This document shows positions 35,301-45,266 of a DNA stretch of 64,000 bases, in pieces (the stretch's first letter is position 1; each line of letters starts with the position of its first letter). Under the pieces are notes generated by a model. The model did no database searches. It saw only the letters and a program-made list of their open reading frames with translations, and was not told the origin of the DNA. A program made the position numbers and the translations under genes. Where the stretch lies: contig NC_068359.1 of NCBI RefSeq assembly GCF_020536995.1, forward strand, positions 81,046,454 to 81,110,453, written 5' to 3'. Source of the stretch: Dreissena polymorpha (taxonomy: Eukaryota > Mollusca > Bivalvia > Myida > Dreissenidae).

Positions 35301-38300
35301 CTGGTGACCTAGTTTTTCAATACCTGGTGACCTAGTTTTCAAATACCTGGTGACCTAGTTTTCAAATACCTGGTGACCTAGTTTTCAAATACCTGGTGAC
35401 CTAGTTTTCAGATGCAAATGACCCTGATTCAAACTTAGCAGAGATAACAATTTGGACCATTTGTCATCATGTGGCCTCCAGAGAGGAAGAAAGTTCAAAG
35501 ACAAACAAGAGATGTGTTCGTCAGAAACACAATGCCCCCTACTGCGCTGCTATAAAATAATTTTTCTATTTATCATTTGGCAGGTATACAAATCATCTCC
35601 CTTTAAAGCTTATTACTTCCCTTGGATTTTGTCCAATCCAACCAGGGGGTAGGGGTCTGTAGACAGTCAAAATGACCAAGTCAGACATCACTGACAACCA
35701 AGGCCTGTGGTTTATCAAAGAGATCATAGCCACAGTTCATCATGTACCTATAGACATTAGTCCAGAGGTATGTAGTGAACCCTACCATTCACAAACTAGT
35801 ACAGTAAAGAAATGATAATTATATCATTTAAAAAAACAAGAGTGCCAAACTGTCACAAGATAAGCTCGTTTGAAGGTTTTGGACAACTTGATAACTTAAC
35901 CATGACCCATATTTGAACTTGACCTAGATAATGTCTAGACACAACTTCTGACCAAATTTGGTGAAGATCGGATGAAAACTACTTCAATTAGAGACCGGAC
36001 ACCATACTTAATGCTTGAAATGCACTAAGTGACCTCGTGATCTAGTTTTTAACCCGGCATGACCTATATTCGAACTTGACCTAGATATTGTCTAGATACA
36101 ACTTCTGACCATGTATGGTGATTATCGGATGAAAACTACTTCTATTACAGAGCGGACACCATGCTAAATGCTTGAAATGCACTAAGTGACCCCATGACAT
36201 AGTTTTTGACCCGGCATGACCCATATTTGAACTTGACCTAGATATTGTCCAGATACAACTTCTGACCATGTTTGGTGAAGAGCAGATAAAAACTGCTTCA
36301 ATTAGAGAGCGGACACCATGCTGAATGCTTGAAATGCACTAAGTGACCCTGTGACCTAGTTTTTGACCCGGCATAACTCATATTCGTTCTTGACCTAGAT
36401 ATTGTCTAGATAAAACTTCTGACCAAGTTTGGTGAAGATCGGATGAAAACTTTTTGAATTAGAGAGCGGACACAGCTGTGGACACCGCCCGCCGCCAAGG
36501 TGAAACTATAATACGTCCCGTTTTTTTAAAACGGGTGTATAAAAACTTTGACAAATCATTTATTTGAGTTATAAATAATCAAAATAAAAAATCTGTACAG
36601 TAACTATGAAAAGAAGTTAAATTCTTGGTAAGGAAATATATAATATGAGATTTATAATTACATAAATTACTTCCCTTGAAAATAATTGTCTCTAACAAAT
36701 TTCTATTTTCAGTAGCAAATAATTAAAAGCCACTCTCTATTTTTAGTAGCAAATAATTAAAAGCCACTATACCGTGACTGTAGATTCACCACTCAATGTG
36801 CAGCTCCATGAGATACACATGCATGCCAAATATCAAGTTGCTATTTCAATATTGAATAATTATCTCCCTTTCAAGCTTATTACTTCACTTTGATTTGTAT
36901 TTATGACCTTAGACCTTGAATGATGACCTTGACCTTTTACCACGATTTGTTTGTTAGAAACACAATGCCGCCTACTGTGCCACTTTGATTTATTTAAAAC
37001 AAATATATAATTTGGCAGGTCAGATAATTATGTCCATTTAAAGCTTATTACTTCCCTTGGATTTATTTTTTTGATCCCTAGACCTTGAAGGATGATGTTC
37101 ACCTTGAAATTTTACCACTCAAAAACTGCCAGAAAAGTGAGCCGATCGAGAGGCTTTCCATGCCACAACGAAAGCGAAAGTAGCCATTTTTTAAGTAAAA
37201 TTGATGAAAATTACTATATAGCTTACATTGAACGCAAAGATTTGATCATAAAGATGATATCAATGACACTAGATATTTGACATATTACAGAAAAGCTATG
37301 TTAATAAGTCATCAAAGTGGCATGTATGCACGATTGTTCCACCACCCTCTTCATCATTCCATCTTCGATAGAATTTGTGATAAGTGTTTGGACCTGTGAA
37401 TCTGTAGCTGGATATATGCTTCAACTCATGGACCACCTCTTTTTATGCACACATGTGTTAACGGGTTTTAATTTTAGATTTTCTTACCTGTTTTGTGAAT
37501 TACTATCATCCATTTTCTTGTTTATGACAGAGAGGCAGCCAAGAATGAACAGAGTGGCAGCATTTTGACAGATAGGCCACCCATATGCATTTACACCGTG
37601 GACGCAGTCACTTCGACCATGACCCAACTGGTCCAAATAAGAATGTAGTTGTATATTTAAGCTATTCAAACTTAAAAATTTAGGAAAAATATCACCATCC
37701 AAACTTAGATTATTAAGAACACTTTTTATTTTATTTTAAGTATCAGTGACCTTGAACTTAACCTGACTGGCTCCAGTTGAACCTCAATACTAGGTTGGCA
37801 TAAAGCAACCAAAATGCATAATTTAACTCCAATATCTATCCAATGTAAAGTTTAAGTATGCACCAAAAATCATCTATATATTTTTAGTAACAGCAAACTG
37901 AACATTGACACGACTGGTCAAAATGCAATATCAAGCAGGGTCCTAGTGTATTTAAGTAGGCTACCTTTTAACAAACTTTCAGAAAAAACTTCTATCCAAA
38001 CTAAAGCTATTGAGAGTTAGCCTTTTTGCTAATTTTATCATCTGTGACCTTGATCTTTAACCCAAGATGCCCTGTCTATGTGCAAGTTTGATCAAGATTT
38101 TTTATGAAAACTAAAGTTATTAACAGGATATGGCACGCCTGAACCACAAAAAAGAGAAAAACTAAGTTTAAGTAACTTAAACTTAGTTTTTCACTACTTA
38201 AACTCAATTTAAGTAACTTAATTCGAATTAACGCTACTAAATGCATTAAGTAGTTAAGAAGAGTTATTTTCTATTTATGTGAGAAAAATGAATTAAGCAG

Positions 38301-41300
38301 AGAAAAACTTAGTTTAACTCGTTAAGTGCGCCCGAACAACAAAAATTGATTTTTATTACCGTTAAGTTACTTAAATTGCATTTAACGCTGCTTAAAATTA
38401 ATTTAAGTGCTTTCGCATCGTTAATTGTATTTAATTATTACTTAAGTAATAAAATTTTTACTTAAGTTGAATTATTAATTATCGTTAAGTCAAAACTCGC
38501 GTCCGAAAATAAGCATATGAAACAAGCGTTTTGATTGGTTGTCAGGTTTGTTAATAAATTCATGCCCGAGGTCGGAAGAAAAAGATTGCCATGTGGTACG
38601 AGCAAAAAATACAGATATTATAAATTTGGATTAGAATCTTAAGTCAGCTAAAATTTGTTTTAGTCTGGAATAACATTCAAAACACCCTTTCATCATCAAA
38701 TTTTGCTGACAGTCAGTAACTATGCAATAAACATCAAAAACGATCCGCCCGTCTATATATTTCCGGGTCATATCGCATTTACCTGTAGTAATAACTTGTC
38801 TTGTATACGAGTAGTCATACCAGCTTGTATGTAGAAACTGGGACTATATTATATGTCCCAGGTAGAAATTAAAGATTATATCGTGTCACCGAATCCAACT
38901 TAATTATATTCTATACATGTAAATTTTGGCTTTGATTTTAGTATTTAAATGGAAAAAAAACAGTCTCCAGTATCTCAGTATTGGCAGTGAACTTATAAGT
39001 AAACAATCCCAAAAAGTACACATATCAGAAATTACCCAGGTGATATTTTAAGTCTGAGTGCACTATTGTCTTTTAAAATAATTTTAAATGTAAAAAAAGA
39101 AAAAAATGTACTGTTAACATATTAATTAGAAACATATCTAACTTAAGTGTTCTGATTTTTCCCCTTTAGAAATAAATAGTTTAGACAGAGACATATATTC
39201 AGTATATATTCCCAGTTTAGATATTAATTAAAAGAACTAATGTATGCATTTGTTAAATGTCATTCGTTCTTCCGAAATATTATCCTATATTGTTTGATGA
39301 GATTCAAAATAAACCTAATTAAGAATTTAATTGTTGTTTTAGTGCAGCAGTTAACAATTTATATTTTTTTATGAGTGTGTAAATATTGCAATGGTAACAA
39401 ACGAATCCATAATACAGTATTAAAAATGTCATGAGGATCAGTGATTGCTCGTTAATTGTCTTTCATATCCTGTATTTGTTATTTCAGTTCCCTTTTTAAA
39501 AACAACCAACATTTTGTTGTTGTTTTAACAGTATTGGTAATTGTCTAGTTAATTGAAGGGTACCCCTTGATTACACATGGGTTGTTTTCTTAAAAAGAAG
39601 GCCATATGACATTCCACAAGCTAAGTCATAGTATGGCTTCATCTTTTTCTTATAAATAAACCACCACTCAATTGCTTGATCATAATTATCCTGAATTCAA
39701 GATTACGTTTGTTACGACGTTTCTGATTGGCTTAGGTCTTCCGGATCATTAACTGACCAATCAAAACAATTCGACTTTACAACTTAAGTAAAATTCCTTA
39801 CTAAAGTTGAATTCGTGTAACTAAAAACATATTTTAAGTAGAAAAACCTATTTTAACGCAACTTAATTGAAAATAGTACAATTGATAGAGAAAATCCTTG
39901 TTAAGTTGAATTAATTCAACTTAAGTAAGAAAATTACCATTAAGCACCGTTAATGCATTTTCGGTGTTTTAATTAGCGTTAACGCCGCGGGAACCACAAA
40001 AACTACTTAAATTCATTTTAAGCAGCGTTAATTCGAATTAAGTAACTTAAATTGAATTTAAGTAGAGAAAAACCTAGTTTAAGTAACTTAAACTTAGTTT
40101 TTCTCATTTTTGTGGTTCAGGCGTGCCATAACAGGAAGCCACCTGTTTTTTTCTATTTTCAGTCTTAGTGACCTTGACCTTGAACTCAGTTGCCCCAAAT
40201 TCATACTAGGTTTTCCTGCAAGCCTCCTCAAAACAAATTTTATGGGCAATATCTCAATCTTAACTCACATTAATGAGAGGCAACTAGCTTTTAAACTAAC
40301 TACAAACATTGAACTTCATCCTTCACCCAGTAGTTGCAACAACTTGCGCAAATTACAGTCCAAAGGCTGATCTCAATGTAAGCTTAATATATCCAAGTTT
40401 CATCAAGATGGGTAAATGCAAACTAAAGTTATTGACACACAATAACCTGTCTGCTTTTTATACGCCCGTATAAATACGGGATGTATTATGTGAAACCCCT
40501 TGGCGGGCGGCGGGCGGCGGGCGGCGGGCGGAAGGCATCACTTTGTCCGGACTCTAATTCAAATTGTATTCATCCGATCTTCACCAAACTTGGTCAGCAG
40601 TTGCATCTAGTTGATATCTAGGCCAAGTTCGAATATGGGTCATGCCGGGTCAAAAACTAGGTCATAGGGTCAATAAGTGCATTTTCAAAGGGGCCACTTT
40701 GTCCGGACTCTATTTCAAATTGTATTCATCCGATCTTCACCAAACTTGGTCAGCAGTTGCATCTAGTTGATATATAGGCCAAGTTCGAATATGGGTCATG
40801 CCGGGTCAAAAACTAGGTCATAGGGTCAATTAGTGCATTTTCAACGGCGCCACTTTGTCCGGACTCTAATTCAAATTGTATTCATCCGATCTTCACCAAA
40901 CTTGGTCAGAAGTTGTATCTAGACAATATCTAGGTCAAGTTCGAATATGGGTCATGCTGGGTCAAAAACTAGGTCACAGGGTCACTTAGTGCATTTCAAG
41001 CATTTAGCATGGTGTCCACTCTCTAATTGAAGTAGTTTTCATCCAATCTTCACCAAACTTGGTCAGAAGTTGTATCTAGACAGTATTTAGGTCAAGTTGG
41101 AATATGGGTCATTCCAGGTCAAAAACTAGGTCACAGGGTCACTTAAACCATTTCAAGCATTTAGCAAGTGCTCTCTAATTGAAGTAGTTTTCATCCGATC
41201 TTCACCAACTTTGGTCAGAAGTTGTGTCTAGACAATATCTACATGTAGGTCAAGTTCAAATATGGGTCTTGCCAGGTTAAAAACTAGGTCACGAGGTCCC

Positions 41301-44300
41301 GTAGTGCATTTCAAGCATTTAGCATGGTGTCTGCTCTCTAATTGAAGTAGTTTTCATCAGATCTTCACCAACTTTGGTCAGAAGTTGTGTCTAGATGATA
41401 TGTAGGTCAAGTTCAAATATGGGTCATGGTAAAGTTATCAAGTTGTCCAAAGTCTTAAAACGGGCGTATCTTGTGACAGTTTGGCACTCTTGTTTTTTAA
41501 TGATCTTGACCCAACTGACCTCAAATACAATATCAAGAAAGGTCTTTACGGGCTTCAGGCTTCCTACACTTGCAATAATCAAAGGCAATTTGTATGTTTA
41601 CGCACATTTAACCCTTTCAGTGCTGGAACCAAATTTTGAAGGCCTTTGCAAACAGTTTGGATCCTGATGAGACGCCACAGAACGTGGCGTCTCATCAGGA
41701 TCCAAACTGTTTGCTATTCTGATAGTATTCTTCGAAAAAAATCGAAGAAAATGCTTATTTTAAAAATTCAGCAGACGACATTTTAGCACACTACAAATTT
41801 CCCAGCATGCAAAGGGTTAAATACATATTTTACTGATGATTATTCATTGTTTTGGACAATTGTTGCCCAATTGTTGCCCGATAGTTAGTCTTCATTAACT
41901 GTTGAGACAAAATTCTTGCTGGGGAAAAGGGATAGAATTTTGACATCTTAAAAGGTTAAAATAAAATGCCCTGCCTATAAACTGTTAACCATTATTAAAA
42001 ACAATATAGTTTCACTGTTCAAACCTTTCATAGAGCGCTGCATGGCGTAGGGTATGAGACAGCCAGTTGTGGACAAATGTGGATGGTAGATGACCCCGTA
42101 TGTGAGGATGTCCACTGGTATACTGTCCAGTTTTTTCCGCATCTGCTGGACATTTTTACCAAGTTCTGAGTCCAAGCTAGGTACTAATGGATGACCTCCT
42201 ACCAATGAATGCATCAATTATATTGTAATTAGCAGTCTGAAACAAATAAAACTACACCACAAAGCTCAAATTGTATGACAGTATATATGTATAAAATATA
42301 TATTTTGTAGATATTTACTAAAAATCAACAAAAAACAACAACAACAAGATATGTTTGTGAAACACAATGTCCCCCTATATGACGTTTGACCTTGAAGGAT
42401 GACCTTGACCTTGTGAAGGATGACCTTGACCTTTCACCACTGAAAATGTGCAGCTCCATGAGATACACATGCATGCCAAATATCAAGTTGCTGTCTTCAA
42501 TATTGCAAAAGTATTCATAAAATAAGTGATTTGGGCCACATATATTTGACCTCTGACCTTGAAGGATGACCTTGACCTTTCATCACTCAAAATGTGCAGC
42601 TCCATGAGATGCACATGCATGCCAAATATCAAGTTGCTATCTTCAATATTGCAAAAGTATTTATAAAAAAAGCAATTTGGGCCACACATATTTGACCTCT
42701 GACCTTGAAGGATGACCTTGACCTTTCACCACTCAAAATGTGCAGCTCCATGAGATACACATGCATGCCAAATATCAAGTTGCTATCTTCAATATTGCAA
42801 AAGTATTCATAAAATGAGCGATTTTGGCCACATATATTTGACCTCTGACCTTGAAGGATGACCTTGACCTTGAACTTTCACCACTCAAAATGTGCAGCTT
42901 CATGAGATACACATGCATGCCAAATATGAAGTTGCTATCTTCAATATGGCAAAAGTTATTGCAAAATGTTAACGTTGGCGCAAACAGACCAACAGACAGA
43001 CCAACAGACAGACCAACAGACAGGGCAAAAACAATATGTCCCCCACTACTATAGTGGGGGACATAAAAACACAAATATATCAAATGAAACCAACTGATTA
43101 AATTAGACGTCACAATTTTAGTACGGTATGTCATGAACAAGGTTTTTCAGATTACATACCGGTAATCATGACCACTCTTCGGCTACTTTAGTCACAATTG
43201 CAACAAGAGATTGCCAAGCAATATTGTGCCCTACCGGAGAAACTCTACCATTGTCAGTAAAAAAATAATTTTTTTTTATTTGTTGCCATAGCAACCAGAA
43301 TTATTGACATAGGAACAAAATGAAATGACGTGCATATTCTCCATATTGCCACCTATCCATGTTTCAAGTTTCATGAAAAAATATAAAGAACTTTTAAAGT
43401 TATCGCAGGATCCAGAAAAGTGTGACGGACAGACAAAAAGATAGATTGACGAAGCAAACTATAAGTCCCTACGGTTTCACCGGAAGGGGACAAAAAGTGA
43501 CTTTTCTTCAGAATTTTCAAAGAAGAAATACAATTAGAAAAAAATTATCTGTATTGATTATTATTCAAATTAAATGTACATACGGTACATGATTTTAGAC
43601 TATGGTTTCAATATAATATATGCTAGTTTTGTAACTATGTTTGTATTTCAGACCTGTGTTTAAAAATCAAGTGAAACTTTCACAATTTTATTTTCACAAA
43701 ATGACTGAGCTATGGAATCTTTAACAATTTTTTGTGAACAAACAATTGTTATATGTTATAAAATACTTTCAAATATTTTTTGTGTATTAATGAATTGTAT
43801 TTAAGACCAACTTTTCAGAATATCTGGTTCTCCATAGGGTAATAGTAATATTGTTCTTGATAAATTATTCTTTATATCAATAAATAAGTGTATAGCTTCA
43901 TCTAAATCTGGGTACTGATCTCTGTAGTGAGAGCGTCAACAATTTGGACTATGATCTGATAAGAATTGCAGCATTGTGAACATAACAGAGTGCAAAAAAT
44001 ACATTGGTATTTGAGTGGTAGGGGGTCAATTCAGGCTTTTTTAAAAACTAAAACAAACTACCTCAGTTAATAGCCCTTACCAGCACCCTGTGTTATCTGG
44101 CTGATGTAGTCTATGATATCATCAGGCTCCACGATGACATTCTCTCCATGCTTAAGAACAGGCGTGTGATAGCCATCGGGATTCAGTCTCACATACCAGG
44201 ATTCGTTTTGTTGGCCAGATGACAGGCTGACCAATTTCTTCTTCACAACTACATCCTTTTCATTTAGGGCAAACAGAACCTACAGTTTGAGGTGAAACTT

Positions 44301-45266
44301 CTGATGTGCAATTCAACAACTCAATAATTAAAACAAAGATAATCTCTGGGCCTGCTCTGCCATTAACGGCTACAAATTTGACAATTTGGCTCAAGAAATT
44401 TCCATTTGGCTATACCTTTTTCTCCATAAAGCCCTTCAATACTATTAAAATATGAAGAATTTCTGTGTTCTACAGTAAATTTGGCTAGAGAACATTCGCG
44501 CCAGGGGAAGCCCTATAATCTGCTATGAAAAGAATGAGTGTCTGCTAATTGGATTAAAAAAATCACAAATAAACATGGTAGCCACCACACTGTGAATGCT
44601 CAAAGTATTCACCTTAAAAGTATTCGCATCAAATATAATCACACAGCATCAACTTGCACTTCTAATGCATTGCTGAAGTCATGCATGCCCGGGAACATTT
44701 TGCCTCCAGTAAGGTGTCCTGCATATTAACAGGACACAGCAGAATGGCCTCTAAACATGCCCTAGTCAATTCTATCTACCATTACTTAATATTTCATTTG
44801 ATGCTTTTTACCCCTGACAGCGCAACACAAACAGGTCCAGTCAGTACTTTCAGGCAACAAACCAATTCAGTGAAGTTCCTTCAGCTAGGGCCCTACATAA
44901 AGAATGTCACGTTCCAGTAGGGGGGAGGGGGTGTAAGTAAGTGTGACAATTTGCAACATGGGGGAAGGGGTGGTCAGGCCATGTGTGACTTAACAAATTA
45001 ATAGCTTTAAAAATAATTTTCAATGATTTTATCAGTACCATCAGGCATCAAACCAATTCAGTGAAGTTCCTTCAGCTAGGCCCTAATGTGAGAAGTTGCA
45101 GGCTAAGGATTTTGTGTCAGCAATATTTGCACGTTTGTGAAGGTCACTTCGTTTGTACTGCAGTAATAATCATATTAAAATCATAGTCAGAGCTTCTCAC
45201 CTTTTGTGATGAAAAGGATGTGGGAAAGTAAAAGAAAATGGGTCGATCTCTTGAAGCTTTTTTCAT
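32011..45266 (-). CDS. GDAP1: GDAP1 homologue, five exons, complete (324 aa)
   Basis: Ganglioside-induced differentiation-associated protein 1: a GST-fold protein anchored by its C-terminal helix in the outer mitochondrial membrane, known to influence mitochondrial fission and redox balance. Exons, in gene order: 45266-45201, 44279-44081, 42198-42025, 34757-34557, 32345-32011. All introns are GT-AG and phases (0,1,1,1) close exactly over 975 coding bases. The N-terminal thioredoxin-like part has SFSSQK, then RLNPDG, PVLKHGENVIVEP and IIDYI, matching vertebrate GDAP1 (RLNSTGEVPVLIHGENI, IIDYLE). The C-terminal GST part has GVIYHPHL, the charged alpha-loop helices, then FTAADIGLAVLLHRL and LGLARRF. 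The tail YLLALGIVGVGIGAGYYVYK (about 299-318) is the membrane anchor. It is shorter than human GDAP1 (358 aa) mainly at both ends. Most local transposons lie inside its introns. Confidence 0.93.
32437..33327 (-). mobile_element. TTAA-type MITE family Q, copy 2, split by a nested element
   Basis: The reverse complement of 53161-53645. Left end TTAA|AGCGGGGATAGACC; the right end, after the nested element, is atcgtgcatacccgct. Shared inner landmarks are gaagaacatgtgtc, catgatatacatgcagaat(-like) and ggctcggggcgcta. It lies in GDAP1 intron 4. Confidence 0.8.
32890..33312 (+). mobile_element. Tandem-unit element D, nested in the family Q MITE
   Basis: Starts ACAAG but passes directly into an internal repeat unit (ttgctatcttcaatattgc), so the 5' hairpin region is missing. 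Two and a half units of about 145 bp hold tgaccttgaaggatgacctt, cactcaaaatgtgcagct and gagatacacatgcatgcc. It ends ATGTCCCC..GTGGGGGACATAAAAA. The uninterrupted site is seen in the MITE copy at about 53180. Confidence 0.8.
33328..34556. other. Remainder of GDAP1 intron 4
   Basis: AT-rich; no further exon or repeat seen. The 75-codon plus-strand ORF at 33331-33558 is not convincing. Confidence 0.45.
34557..34757 (-). CDS. GDAP1: GDAP1 exon 4
   Basis: 201 bases between ttaag|AGAACT and GAAG|GTAGTG. Encodes ENFEKRLSLLIELATRHPEL, then RDSYLNKSQ and LDDLMNFFAEVEEQLRKIRE. This corresponds to the long alpha-loop between helices of the GST C domain, a GDAP1 hallmark. Confidence 0.92.
35106..35414 (+). 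repeat. 23-bp minisatellite, about 13 copies
   Basis: Unit ttttcaaatacctggtgacctag repeated nearly perfectly in GDAP1 intron 3 (rare variants: ggcatag, ccactac, tcaatac). Its ggtgacctagtttt core is the same as the (g)tgacctagtttttgaccc core of the tandem-unit elements. A fragment of such an element (caaatgaccctgattcaaac) follows at once, so the minisatellite probably grew from one. Confidence 0.95.
35505..37125 (+). mobile_element. Tandem-unit element C' (second copy of C), carrying nested element E
   Basis: Begins ACAAGAGATGTGTTCGTCAG as at 28537 and follows it closely to 35835, resuming at 36546 with ctttgacaaatc. The 3' hairpin is missing; similarity fades after about 37125. A 35-bp local duplication (tctatttttagtagcaaata...) sits at about 36698-36768. 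Confidence 0.8.
35836..36545 (+). mobile_element. Tandem-unit element E, nested in C'
   Basis: Starts ACAAGAGTGCCAAACTGTCAC. Units of about 155 bp contain gtgacctagtttttgacccg, gcatgacccatatt, gaacttgacctagatattgt and gaagatcggatgaaaact. Ends CCCGTTTT-ttt-AAAACGGG then TGTATAAAAA. The empty site is visible in element C. Confidence 0.88.
37126..37737. other. GDAP1 intron 3, no further feature
   Basis: No exon or repeat recognised. Confidence 0.4.
37738..40450. repeat. Gene-poor repeat split by a foldback element
   Basis: Two parts, 37738-38128 and 40131-40450. They share (g)accttgacctt, catcaagatgg-like and aactaaagttattgacac-like phrases and read as one degenerate tandem-unit repeat interrupted by the foldback element at 38129-40130. 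Ends not determined. Confidence 0.5.
38129..40130. mobile_element. 2.0-kb foldback transposon with palindrome-rich long TIRs
   Basis: Termini TATGGCACGCCTGAACCACA and its complement are flanked by the 6-bp direct repeat acagga (38123-38128, 40131-40136). The inverted arms run about 115-120 bp and are themselves full of short palindromes (aagtttaagtaacttaaactt, ttaattcgaattaa, gcgttaacgc). A second inner inverted pair is ttttgattggttg / ccaatcaaaac (about 38530 and 39758). The 1.4-kb centre has no coding ORF, so the element is non-autonomous. Family unknown. Confidence 0.88.
40455..41495 (-). mobile_element. Tandem-unit element E' (reversed copy of the E family, long)
   Basis: Left end TTTTTATACGCCCGTATAAATACGGG; right end gacagtttggcactcttgtt, the inverse of E's ACAAGAGTGCC start. 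There are about six units of 130-170 bp with atcttcaccaa(a)cttggtcag, gaatatgggtcatgcc and aaaaactaggtca. Next to the left end is a cggcgggcgg run (about 40504-40532). Confidence 0.88.
41608..41820. mobile_element. MITE with TTAACCCTTTCAGTGCTGG ends
   Basis: Ends ttaaccctttcagtgctgg and ccagcatgcaaagggttaa are inverted. At 41648-41712 a long hairpin, ggatcctgatgagacgcc..ggcgtctcatcaggatcc, dominates. The hairpin core is shared with the MITE family at 7609, 15436 and 19845, while the ends differ. Confidence 0.82.
42025..42198 (-). CDS. GDAP1: GDAP1 exon 3
   Basis: 174 bases, starting at ggtag|GAGG (an alternative AG three bases further in would drop one Gly) and ending ATGAAAG|GTTTGA. Contains KKLDSIPVDILTYGVIYHPH, which aligns with human RELLDSLPMDAYTHGCILHP. 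Confidence 0.93.
42344..43069 (+). mobile_element. Tandem-unit element F (complete relative of D)
   Basis: 5' ACAAGATATGTTTGTGAAACAC (hairpin GTTT-gtg-AAAC) then arm AATGTCCCCCTA. There are four units of about 145 bp with tgaccttgaaggatgacctt, aaaatgtgcagctccatgag and gcaaaagtattcataaaat. A caga(c)caacaga run lies near the end; the 3' hairpin is GTCCCCCACTACTATAGTGGGGGAC, then ATAAAAA. It lies in GDAP1 intron 2. Confidence 0.88.
43203..43497 (+). mobile_element. Tandem-unit element G (short)
   Basis: ACAAGAG then hairpin ATTGC-caa-GCAAT and arm TGTGCCCTACCGGAG. A single body follows with tttcaagtttcatgaaaa. It ends GTCCCTACGGTTTCACCGGA then AGGGGACAAAAAG. The 5' arm and the 3' hairpin arm are inverse. 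Confidence 0.82.
43498..44080. other. Remainder of GDAP1 intron 2
   Basis: AT-rich, nothing recognised. Confidence 0.45.
44081..44279 (-). CDS. GDAP1: GDAP1 exon 2
   Basis: 199 bases, phase 0 in and 1 out, from the acceptor aactgtag|GTTCTG to the donor G|GTAAGG. Encodes VLFALNEKDVVV, then NESWYVRLNPDG, PVLKHGENVIVEPDDIIDYI, the rest of the thioredoxin-like subdomain. Confidence 0.93.
44850..45095 (+). repeat. Direct repeat of about 60 bp in GDAP1 intron 1
   Basis: caggcaacaaaccaattcag..tgaagttccttcagctagggccct (about 44851-44896) recurs as caggcatcaaaccaattcag..tgaagttccttcagctaggccct (about 45042-45084). The spacing is about 190 bp. Confidence 0.7.
45201..45266 (-). CDS. GDAP1: GDAP1 exon 1 (22 codons)
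   Basis: Encodes MKKASRDRPIFFYFPTSFSS plus QK, ending at AAG|GTGAGA. SFSSQK aligns with the same motif at the first helix of the GST-like N domain of human GDAP1. An in-frame TAA lies 12 bases upstream of the ATG. A possible AG acceptor (aatgcag) just before gcaATG means a further 5' exon is not excluded. Confidence 0.85.
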
